From NCBI GenBank assembly GCA_963719485.1, contig OY970387.1, forward strand, positions 4,278,001 through 4,342,000: 64,000 nt of DNA, written 5' to 3'. The first letter of the stretch is position 1; each line of letters starts with the position of its first letter. The notes beneath the pieces are model-generated. The model searched no databases. It had not been told where the DNA came from and saw only the letters and a program-made list of their open reading frames with translations. Source of the DNA: Bog-473 sp963719485. GTDB lineage: Bacteria > Actinomycetota > Acidimicrobiia > Acidimicrobiales > RAAP-2. Shown one piece after another: positions 45,446-53,364 of this stretch. The position numbers and the translations under genes are program-made.

Positions 45446-46366
45446 ATGACTAGCACGGGCGCCGTCGCCGAACTGGGTCTCCCTGACGGAGCGGGCGCGC
45501 CCGCAGACCGCCGACCAGGGCGGGGACGCTGGCGCCGCGATCCCCCATCGGCACCTCCCCCGTCCCTGGTCGCGGTGGGACGGGTGGCCGGGCGCGTCGG
45601 CGGCCCGGCCCTGGCCGTCACCTACCTGTCGCTGCTTGTCCTGCTGCCCCTCGCCGCGCTCCTCTCCAAGGCCTTCAGCGGCGGCTGGTCCGCCTTCTGG
45701 CACTCCGTCACCCAACCCGAGGCGGTCGCCGCGCTCGAGCTGACGCTCGCCGTCTCCGCCATCGTGGCGGTCGTCAACTCCGTCGCCGGCCTGGCCATCG
45801 CCTTCGTGCTGGTGCGGGACGACTTCCGCGGCAAAGCACTGGTGAGCGCGGTGATCGACCTGCCCTTCGCGTTGCCCACCGTCGTGGCCGGCCTGACGCT
45901 GCTGACGCTCTACGGCGTCAACAGCCCGCTGCACGTCGACCTGGCCGGCACCCGTCTGGGCGTGGGCGCCGCTTTGCTCTTCGTGACCCTGCCTTTCTGC
46001 GTGCGCAGCGTCCAACCGGTGCTGGCCGAGCTCGACGCGGAGACCGAGGACGCCGCCGCCTCCCTCGGCGCGACGCGGCGCCAGGTGCTGGGCCGGGTCA
46101 TCCTCCCCAGTGTGCTGCCCTCGGTGCTGGCCGGGGCCGGCCTCGCCTTCGCCCGGGCCGTGGGCGAGTACGGCTCGATCATCCTCATCTCGAGCAACCT
46201 CCCGTTCAAGACCGAGGTCGCATCGTCGTACATCTTCGGGCTGTCCCAGAGCGACGACCTGCAGGGCGCCAGCGCCGTGTCGATCGTGCTGGTGGCCATC
46301 GCGTTGCTCGTGCTCATCGGCATCGGCTGGGCCCGCCGGCGCTTCGACGTCCCGGAGACGGTGTGA
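45446..46366 (+). CDS. cysT: Sulfate ABC transporter permease CysT
   Basis: A 306-residue permease with a long Pro-rich cytoplasmic leader. Membrane helices include LAVTYLSLLVLLPLAALLSKAF and IVLVAIALLVLIGIGWA. VIDLPFALPTVVAGLTLLTLYG and the EAA-type loop EDAAASLGATRRQVLGRVILPSV are typical of CysT. EYGSIILISSNLPFKTEVASSYIF is a sulfate-permease phrase. It follows the binding protein by 12 bp and overlaps cysW as GTGA. Confidence 0.92.
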   Translation: MTSTGAVAELGLPDGAGAPADRRPGRGRWRRDPPSAPPPSLVAVGRVAGRVGGPALAVTYLSLLVLLPLAALLSKAFSGGWSAFWHSVTQPEAVAALELTLAVSAIVAVVNSVAGLAIAFVLVRDDFRGKALVSAVIDLPFALPTVVAGLTLLTLYGVNSPLHVDLAGTRLGVGAALLFVTLPFCVRSVQPVLAELDAETEDAAASLGATRRQVLGRVILPSVLPSVLAGAGLAFARAVGEYGSIILISSNLPFKTEVASSYIFGLSQSDDLQGASAVSIVLVAIALLVLIGIGWARRRFDVPETV

Positions 46367-47184
46367 AGGGCTCCCGCTGGCGCCTCCCCCTGCGCGTCAT
46401 GGTGCTCGTCTACCTCGGGCTGCTCGTCGTGGTGCCGGTGGGCGCGGTCTTCTACCACGCCTTCGCGCCCGGACTCGGAGAGGCGTGGGACGCCTTCACG
46501 TCGCCGGGCGCCATCCACGCGTTGCTGCTCACGCTGCTCGTCGTGGCGATCGCCGTGCCGCTCAACACCATCTTCGGCGTCGGGGTGTCGCTCCTGTTGG
46601 CCCGCCACCGCTTCCCCGGCGCCTGGCTGCTCGATGCGCTCATCGACATCCCGCTCGCCCTCTCCCCCGTCGTCATCGGCCTCTCCCTCATCCTCGTGTA
46701 CGGCAAGACGGGTTGGTTCGGCAATTGGCTGGCCGGGCACGGCATCACGGTGATCTTCTCGGTGCCCGGCATCGTCATGGCCTCGGCGGCCGTCTCGCTG
46801 CCGTACGTCGTGCGCGAAGTCCTGCCGGTTCTCCAGGAGATCGGCACCGAACAGGAGCAGGCGGCCCGCACCCTCGGGGCCGGACCGTTCACGGTCTTCC
46901 GCCGCATCACGCTGCCCAACATCCGCCGTGGCCTCGCCTACGGGGTGACGCTGACGACGGCCCGCGTGCTGGGCGAATTCGGCGCCGTGGCCATCGTCTC
47001 GGGCGCGATCGCCGGCAAGACCGAGACCTACACTCTCTTCATCTCCAACAGCATCGACAACCTCGAGCCCCAGGCCGCCTACATCGGCGCGGTCACCCTG
47101 TGCCTGGCCGCGCTCATCGTGCTCACGCTGCTGACGCTGACCGACCGCGATCGCGACGCCTGGCACGGCAAGAGCGCCGCATGA
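46363..47184 (+). CDS. cysW: Sulfate ABC transporter permease CysW
   Basis: A 273-residue partner permease from GTG 46363. DIPLALSPVVIGLSLILVYG and the EAA loop EQAARTLGAGPFTVFRRITLPNIRRG match CysW, and EFGAVAIVSGAIAGKTETYTLFI is characteristic. Six membrane helices are visible. It overlaps both neighbours by four bases, so the permease pair and ATPase are translationally coupled. Confidence 0.92.
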   Translation: MKGSRWRLPLRVMVLVYLGLLVVVPVGAVFYHAFAPGLGEAWDAFTSPGAIHALLLTLLVVAIAVPLNTIFGVGVSLLLARHRFPGAWLLDALIDIPLALSPVVIGLSLILVYGKTGWFGNWLAGHGITVIFSVPGIVMASAAVSLPYVVREVLPVLQEIGTEQEQAARTLGAGPFTVFRRITLPNIRRGLAYGVTLTTARVLGEFGAVAIVSGAIAGKTETYTLFISNSIDNLEPQAAYIGAVTLCLAALIVLTLLTLTDRDRDAWHGKSAA

Positions 47185-48170
47185 GCATCGAGGTGGAGTC
47201 CATCTCGAAGCGGTTCGGCGACGCCGTCGCGCTCGACGACGTGTCGCTCGAGGTGCCCACGGGCTCGCTGACCGCCCTGCTCGGCCCGAGCGGCGGCGGC
47301 AAGTCGACGCTGCTGCGCATCATCGCCGGTCTCGACACGGCCGACAGCGGCATCGTGCGCATCGAGGGGGAGGACCTCACCGCCACGCCGGCCCGCAGCC
47401 GCGGCGTCGGGTTCTGCTTCCAGCACTACGCGCCCTTCCGCCACCTCACGGTGCGACGCAACGTTGCCTTCGGGCTCGAGATCCGGCACCGCCCCAAGGC
47501 CGAGGTCAAGGCCCGGGTGGACGAGCTGCTCGAGCTGGTCGGCCTGGCCCACCTCGGCGAGCGCTACCCGTCACAGCTGTCGGGCGGCCAGCGCCAGCGC
47601 ATGGCACTGGCCCGCGCCCTGGCCATCGAGCCCAAGGTCCTGCTGCTCGACGAGCCCTTCGGGGCGCTCGACGCGCAGGTGCGCACGCAGCTGCGCCTGT
47701 GGCTGCGTGACCTCCACGACACGCTCGCGGTGACGACGGTGCTGGTCACCCACGACCAGGAGGAGGCCATGGAGGTGGCCGACCGCCTCGCCATCATCAA
47801 CCACGGGCGCCTGGAGCAGGTGGGCACGCCGGCCGACATGTACGACCACCCGGCGAACGAGTTCGTGCTGACCTTCCTCGGCCCCGCGACGCGCCTCCAC
47901 GGCGAGTGGGTGCGCCCGCACGACCTCGTTGTGCACCCGGTCGAGGACGGCAAGCCGACCCGCACCGCGCTGGAGGGCACCGTGGCCCGGATCACCCACC
48001 TCGGTTTCGAAGTCAAGGTGGACGTGGAGCTCGCCGGCGGCGAGTCGTGCTGGGTCCAGCTCAGCCGCGGCACCGCGGCCGAGCTGGACCTGCAGACCGG
48101 GCAGCGGGTCTGGGTGGCGCGGGCCGAGGCGTCCGCCACGCCGGACCGCTTCCCGATCCTCAGCAGCTGA
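47181..48170 (+). CDS. cysA: Sulfate/thiosulfate ABC transporter ATP-binding protein
   Basis: A 329-residue ATPase starting at ATG 47181, which overlaps the cysW stop as ATGA. LLGPSGGGKSTLLRIIAGLD is Walker A, CFQHYAPFRHLTVRRNVAFGLE the Q-loop with the CysA-typical FRHLTV, LSGGQRQRMALARALA the signature, LLLDEPFGALDAQVR Walker B, and VTHDQEEAMEVADR the switch region. A TOBE-like C-terminus (residues about 240-325) completes it. It energises sulfate uptake and is the last gene of the operon. Confidence 0.94.
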   Translation: MSIEVESISKRFGDAVALDDVSLEVPTGSLTALLGPSGGGKSTLLRIIAGLDTADSGIVRIEGEDLTATPARSRGVGFCFQHYAPFRHLTVRRNVAFGLEIRHRPKAEVKARVDELLELVGLAHLGERYPSQLSGGQRQRMALARALAIEPKVLLLDEPFGALDAQVRTQLRLWLRDLHDTLAVTTVLVTHDQEEAMEVADRLAIINHGRLEQVGTPADMYDHPANEFVLTFLGPATRLHGEWVRPHDLVVHPVEDGKPTRTALEGTVARITHLGFEVKVDVELAGGESCWVQLSRGTAAELDLQTGQRVWVARAEASATPDRFPILSS

Positions 48171-48195
48171 CCCTGTGCCCTCTCGGGGGCCCGCC

Positions 48196-49719
48196 TCAGC
48201 CGACCGCCGGGCGGTGACCCGGCTGCTGCGACGGCACCGACTGCTGCTGGCCGGGGAAGGCCGGCAGGGGCAACTTCGACTGCTGCTGCTGGTAGGCCAG
48301 CTGCGCAGCGGTGGCCGACGGGGTGGCGGCCGCGATCGACGGGGCGGACTCGGGGGCCTGTTGGAAGGCGGCGGTGAAGTCGCCGAACATGCTGCGCCGC
48401 CAGTCGCTGATGTTGGGTTCGCCGACGCCCGTCACCCGCTCGATGAATCGGAGCCCCGACGTGTGGTCGAGCGCATCGGAGCAGACGAAGCCGCCGACGG
48501 TCCAGGGCGAGATGACGATGGCGGGCACCCGGAACCCCGAACCGAGGTTGAGCCCGCCGCCGGGGGTACCGCCCGGCGAGTTGAGCGACGTGAACTCTTC
48601 GGCCGTGCCCTTCGGGGGCACGAGCGGTGGCACGTGGTCGAAGAAGCCGTCGTTCTCGTCGTAGTTCAAGATGAACACCGTCGAGTTCCACAGCTCCTCG
48701 TTCGCGGCCAGCGCCTCGAGCTTCGACGCCACGAACTGGGCGCCCGCTGCCGGGAGGAACGAAGGATGCTCCGAGGCGACGCTGGTCGGGAAGAGCCAGC
48801 TCACCGTCGGGAGCGTGCCGTTGGCGCAGTCCTCCTCGAAGGCCATGGTGGGATCGCTGGCCGGCGAACCGTCGAAGTGCGTGCTGACGTCGAACGCGCT
48901 CCGATACAGGCTCGACGACTTGGGGGCGTTGATGAACTGGCTGAAGAACTCGAGCACGTTGGTGCCGTAGTTGTCCGCCTGCTGGTAGCACTTCCACGAG
49001 ATGCCGGCGTCCTGGAGACGCTCGGCGGTGGTGGTCCAGTTGTACGTCCCGTTGGGTGCGTTGTTGTCGAGCGCCGGCCCCCCGTTGTGGCCGTCGGGAT
49101 CGACCGTCCCCGTCATCCACATGTAGCGGTTGGGGTGGGTCGGCCCGAGGATGGAGCAGAAGTAGTTGTCGCAGATGGTGAACGCGTTGGCCAGCGCGAA
49201 CTGGAACGGGATGTCGTCGCTCGTGTAGTAGCCCATGGTGAACGGGCCGGCGGTGTCGCTGTCCGCCGCGATGTGCGACCGCAGCCAGCCGTCCATATTT
49301 CCGTTGGCCCACGAGGCGTGCTGCACCTGCCAGGCGTGGCTCAGCGAGGGGATCGCCTGGGCCGCCGAGTTCGAGGAGTCGAGGTGGTACGGGAGCAGGT
49401 AGCTGTCGGGGTTGTCCGGATCGGGCTGGGCGAAGACGGAACGCCCGGTGGAGAGGCGCATCGCCCTCGGGTCACTGAAGCCCCGCACGCCCGAGAGCGT
49501 GCCGAAGTAGTGGTCGAAGCTTCGGTTCTCCTGCATCAGCAGGACGATGTGCTTGACCTGGCTCAGGTCGAAACTGGTCGGGTTGGCCCCGGCGATCGCC
49601 CTGCGGACGCTCGACGGCAGGTAGGCGGCGAGCGCCGCCCCGGCCGCGGCGCCGGCCCCTCCCTTCAGGAGCTGGCGCCGCGAGAAAGGGGTGGCGAGGA
49701 AGGTGGAGTCATTCGTCAT
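48196..49719 (-). CDS. Tat-exported phosphoesterase (phospholipase C/acid phosphatase family)
   Basis: A 507-residue protein with a twin-arginine signal (SRRQLLKGGAGAAAGAALAAYL). HIVLLMQENRSFDHYFGTLSGVRGF near residue 56 is the metal-site motif of the PLC/AcpA family. GHNGG and ILNYDENDGFFDHVPPLVPP near 340 supply further Asp/His ligands, and VPAIVISPW follows. Members hydrolyse phosphate esters, including phospholipids, outside the cell. The C-terminus is Gln/Pro-rich. AAAGGA precedes the ATG. It lies 57 bp downstream of the NHL-repeat gene on the same strand. Confidence 0.9.
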   Translation of the reverse strand: MTNDSTFLATPFSRRQLLKGGAGAAAGAALAAYLPSSVRRAIAGANPTSFDLSQVKHIVLLMQENRSFDHYFGTLSGVRGFSDPRAMRLSTGRSVFAQPDPDNPDSYLLPYHLDSSNSAAQAIPSLSHAWQVQHASWANGNMDGWLRSHIAADSDTAGPFTMGYYTSDDIPFQFALANAFTICDNYFCSILGPTHPNRYMWMTGTVDPDGHNGGPALDNNAPNGTYNWTTTAERLQDAGISWKCYQQADNYGTNVLEFFSQFINAPKSSSLYRSAFDVSTHFDGSPASDPTMAFEEDCANGTLPTVSWLFPTSVASEHPSFLPAAGAQFVASKLEALAANEELWNSTVFILNYDENDGFFDHVPPLVPPKGTAEEFTSLNSPGGTPGGGLNLGSGFRVPAIVISPWTVGGFVCSDALDHTSGLRFIERVTGVGEPNISDWRRSMFGDFTAAFQQAPESAPSIAAATPSATAAQLAYQQQQSKLPLPAFPGQQQSVPSQQPGHRPAVG

Positions 49720-49776
49720 GGGTATCGGTCCTTTTCGTGAGAGTGCGTACGAGGATTGGGTCGGAATCGGCGCTGC

Positions 49777-50958
49777 TCAGTGGTGGTGCCTGGTCGAGGC
49801 CGACAGGGTCGACGCCCCTGGCCCACCGCCCGTCGTGATCGGGGGCGTGAACCCGGTGACGACGCGGATCTTGTTGTTCGACGTGTCGGCGATGTAGAGG
49901 TTGCCCGTGCTGTTGTCCACCGCCACCGCGAAGGGCGTGTTGAGCTTGGCGGCGGAGGCTGCGCCCCCGTTGCCCGTGCTCCCCTTGGCCCCGGCGGTGT
50001 TCACGACGGTCGAGATGGTGCCGGTCGGCGTGACCTCCCGGATGGCGTTGTTGAAGGTGTCCGCAATGAAGAGGTCACCGGCCTGGTCGAGGGCGATGCC
50101 CTGGGGGCTGTCCAGCCGGGCCGAGGTGGCCGGCCCACCGTCGCCGCTGAACCCGCCGAGCCCTCCCGAGGCCTGGTCGGCCGCGACGTTCCCGGCCACC
50201 GTGGTGATGACCCCGTTGGTGGAGACCCGGCGGATGACGTTGTTGCCCGAGTCGGCGATGTAGAGGTTGCCCAGGGAGTCGACGGCCAGTCCGGTGGGCG
50301 ACGAGAGCTCGGCCTTCCCGGCGGGCCCGTTGTCACCGCGGTAGCCGGGGTTCCCGTCTCCGGCGTAGGACGAGATGAAGCCCCGCGGGGTGACCTCGCG
50401 GACCACGTCGTTGTAGGTGTCGGCGATGAAGAGGTCGCCCTGGCCGTTGACCGCCACGCCCTGGGGGCTGTCGAGTTCGGCGTGCGTGGCCGGGCCCCCC
50501 TGGCCGCGGTCACCCTCGGTGCCGTTGCCGGCGATGAGGTGGATGACGCCGTCGGGCGTGATCTCCCGCACCACGTTGTCCTCGGTGTCGGCGATGAAGA
50601 GGTCCCCGGCCTTGTCGCGCGCCACCGCGGTCGGTTGGTCGAGCGTGGCTGCGGTGGCGGGGCCGCCGTCACCGCTCTCGCCGGTGGCCTCGTAGGAGCC
50701 GGCAATCGTGGAGGTGACGAGGCCGACGATGTTCGCCACGACGTTGTCCTCGGTGTTCGACACATCGATGATGCCGTTGGCGGCGGCGACACCTTGGGGG
50801 TTGTCCAGCGATGTCCCGTGCGGCGCGGTGAACGTCACGGCATTGATCGTCAGCGGCGTGGTGGCGGAGGCCGTCACGACACTGCTCGCGGCAGTCGTCA
50901 CGACGGTTCCGCACACCGCAAGGGCAACGGCGGCACGTCGGGTTCGGCTGGTGGGCAT
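49777..50958 (-). CDS. Secreted NHL-repeat beta-propeller protein
   Basis: A 393-residue protein with a signal peptide (AAVALAVCGTVVTTAASSVVTASA). About six repeats carry phrases such as LDSPQGVAVNGQGDLFIADTYNDVVREVTPxG, alternating with GDGGPATxAxLxxP. This is the NHL six-bladed propeller type. The last residues are Gly/Ser-rich and end in HHH. No catalytic residues are evident, so a binding or scaffold role outside the cell is likely. AAAGGTG precedes the ATG. It precedes the PLC-like gene and may share its transcript. Confidence 0.87.
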   Translation of the reverse strand: MPTSRTRRAAVALAVCGTVVTTAASSVVTASATTPLTINAVTFTAPHGTSLDNPQGVAAANGIIDVSNTEDNVVANIVGLVTSTIAGSYEATGESGDGGPATAATLDQPTAVARDKAGDLFIADTEDNVVREITPDGVIHLIAGNGTEGDRGQGGPATHAELDSPQGVAVNGQGDLFIADTYNDVVREVTPRGFISSYAGDGNPGYRGDNGPAGKAELSSPTGLAVDSLGNLYIADSGNNVIRRVSTNGVITTVAGNVAADQASGGLGGFSGDGGPATSARLDSPQGIALDQAGDLFIADTFNNAIREVTPTGTISTVVNTAGAKGSTGNGGAASAAKLNTPFAVAVDNSTGNLYIADTSNNKIRVVTGFTPPITTGGGPGASTLSASTRHHH

Positions 50959-51872
50959 TGGTCGGCACCTTTCGTTGGTCGGCGTTGAAGAAGCGACGAC
51001 GCGGTGCTACCCAGGATCTGTGACGCCCTTTCGGACGATGGGTGAAGCAGAGATGAAATGAATTCGACCGTTGGGGGCTCCAACCGGGGGGAGGCCGCTC
51101 CAGATGGGACACCCGGACGTTGCAGCGGGTTCGTTACCGCCGGGGGGCCGCGTTGTCGGTACGTTGTCCGAGGCGGCGGACATCTTTCAACCGACAATTA
51201 CTGCGCGGTCTGTATTCGCATTGCGCGCGCGACACGACGGCTCGCGACGCGCTGCGAGTCGACTGGACCATTGCGAGCGAACCGTGCGGCCGTGGCGTGG
51301 GGCGGCCAGAGCAAACTACACCTATGTGACTTGAGGGCCCCTCAGATGGGGGGACGAAGGCCCTCAGCCTGAAGTCGGGCCCGGCAGGACCGAAATTCGG
51401 GCCCCGGGAGAAAAATCTTCCTACCGCCCCGGAACCCCGAATCCGTTCCTGGATCAGGGCTCCCGTAGGGACCTTGGTCCCTAATTCCCTGGTTACGGCC
51501 CTGCGATGGTTGCAATCGAGTTGCAGATTGGGCGAAACTTGTGCGCGGGGAAGGAGAGCACCGGTAGCACGGTGTTTCGCTCTCCCACCCCCTTGCGGTA
51601 CCGACGTGCGAAGGAGGTGGGCGATGAGATGTGAAGCTAAGTGGGGCTAGCGAGAGCCACACTCAATCCAAACAAGTAATCGCGCCGTCCCGACGCTGGT
51701 ACGGGGTGATGCTTCGTGATTTTCGACACGGCGGGCCGCCGCCTTTAGCGAATTTGTCTTCACGCTGAGGCGGTGCTCGCCGTTGTCGCGCCAAACCTGA
51801 GGGGATCATCCGGCACCGATGCGGGAACGTGACAATCTGGGTGTCGGGTGACAGGACGGGTCGTCGAGTTCG
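50959..51872. other. 914-bp gene-free region with several inverted repeats
   Basis: No convincing coding frame is present; the frames that exist have shadow composition. Structured elements include TGAGGGCC/GGCCCTCA (51332-51366), TAGGGACC-TT-GGTCCCTA (51466-51483) and a nested stem GGAGAGC...ACCG/CGGT...GCTCTCC (51553-51585) flanked by GGGG/CCCC runs. GGAGGTGGGCG at about 51610 precedes an eight-codon frame at 51624 (MRCEAKWG). The region separates the minus-strand NHL gene from the plus-strand MFS gene, so it must contain both promoters. It may hold a long leader or a small RNA. Confidence 0.5.
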
Positions 51873-53105
51873 ATGAGGATTCGTAGCCAGGCGAAGCATC
51901 GAATCAGAAGGCGTCCGCTCGGGCGTCCGTTCACCCGTCTCTGGGTCGGCTTCACGTTGGCCAGTTCGGGCGACGGGCTGGCGGCCGGGGCGGTCCCCCT
52001 CATGGCCGTCGTCGTCAACCCGCACCCGCTGGCTGTCGCCAGTGTCGTCGCCGCGGACAGCCTGCCGTGGCTCCTGTTGGCGTTGCCAGCCGGCGCCTTC
52101 GCAGACCGGTTCGAACGCGGCCCGCTGATGGCCATCTCGAATGCCGTACGGGCCGTCGCCATCCTGGCCGGCGCGTTCCTGATTCTGAGCGACCGGATGA
52201 CTCTGGCCCTCTTGATCCTCGTCGTGCTGATCAACGCCGGTGGGCGGGCGATGTATTACTCCTCGCTGCAGGCCATCGTGCCCGATCTCGTGCAGTCGGA
52301 CGCGCTCGAGTACGCCAACGGCGTCCTCACCGGCACCGAGGCGGCCACCGAGCATCTTGCCGGTCCGGTGGTCGGCACCTGGCTCTTCGCCATGAGCAAG
52401 GCGGTGCCCTTCTTCGCCGACGCCATCGCAACGGTGTTGTCCTGCTTCCCCCTGGTCGGCTTCCGCTCGAAGGCACCCCGACCGGAAGGGTCCTCGACCT
52501 CGGCATGGGAGGGCGCCCGGCTCCTCTTCGCCGACCGGCGGCTGCGTGTCCTCCTCTTGATGGTGGGCTCCCTGGCCGGACTCCAGGGGATGGAGGCGGG
52601 GGTGCTGGTGCTGTTGGCCACCACCGAATGGGGGGTCCGCGAGGGCGCCTACGGGGTCTTCCTCGCCGCCGGCGCAGCGGGGAACCTCGTCGGAAGTCTG
52701 GGGGCGAACCGGCTCGTCCGACGCTTCGGGAGTGCACGCACCCTGATCGGTGCCGCGCTCATATCCGGCGTCGGCTACCTGATCATGGCGCTGGCCCAGG
52801 GCTGGGAAGTGGCCGGCCCGGCCTTCACTCTGGTCGGTTTGGCGGTGGGCGCCGGATCCGTCGTTGCCATCTCCCTTCGTCAGAGGCTCACCCCTGACGA
52901 TCTCATGGGACGGGTCGGCGGCGCCTGGCGCGGCCTCGTCTGGGGTGCCGCGCCGGTAGGTGCGCTGGCAGCCGGGACCCTCGCCGCGATCGGCGGACTC
53001 CGGCTGCCATTGGTGCTGGCAGGGACCTTGCAGTGTGCGGTGGCTGTCCTCCTGGCCCGCCCGCTCCTCCACAGTCTCACGGAGGGAACCCGACCGTCGG
53101 CGTAG
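51873..53105 (+). CDS. MFS transporter (EntS/MFS_3-like)
   Basis: A 410-residue major-facilitator protein with about twelve membrane helices. FTRLWVGFTLASSGDGLAAGAVPLMAV opens helix one, LPAGAFADRFERGPLMAISN is the signature loop between helices two and three, and DALEYANGVLTGTEAATEHLAGPVVGTWL follows helix five, as in exporters of siderophores and drugs. Substrate unknown. It has no close partner gene. The GGDEF-EAL gene follows after 259 bp. Confidence 0.88.
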   Translation: MRIRSQAKHRIRRRPLGRPFTRLWVGFTLASSGDGLAAGAVPLMAVVVNPHPLAVASVVAADSLPWLLLALPAGAFADRFERGPLMAISNAVRAVAILAGAFLILSDRMTLALLILVVLINAGGRAMYYSSLQAIVPDLVQSDALEYANGVLTGTEAATEHLAGPVVGTWLFAMSKAVPFFADAIATVLSCFPLVGFRSKAPRPEGSSTSAWEGARLLFADRRLRVLLLMVGSLAGLQGMEAGVLVLLATTEWGVREGAYGVFLAAGAAGNLVGSLGANRLVRRFGSARTLIGAALISGVGYLIMALAQGWEVAGPAFTLVGLAVGAGSVVAISLRQRLTPDDLMGRVGGAWRGLVWGAAPVGALAAGTLAAIGGLRLPLVLAGTLQCAVAVLLARPLLHSLTEGTRPSA

Positions 53106-53364
53106 CCGGCTCGAGGGGACGATCCACACAACCACCCTGTCGACCCGAACCATCCCAGGAGACGCCCCCCAAGGTTCGATGGTCGCCGGGACGCCCCCTT
53201 TTGCGGACCTGTGCGACGAATTCCGTCGTCGACCACGGAAAACCCCCAGTTCCAGGCACCGAAGCCAGCCAGGCGCCCGGTAGGAGGCCGACGTGTTGGC
53301 AGGATCGGTCGCACAGGAACGACGCAATCTCAAGTCTTGAACAGATTCCGCCGATATTCAGACC

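Noticed and set aside
51301..51420. Possible c-di-GMP (GEMM) riboswitch, because of GCAAAC followed by GGGACGAAGGCC.
   Set aside because: The core GGGACGCAAAGCC and tetraloop-receptor layout are not intact, and the gene orientation is unclear.
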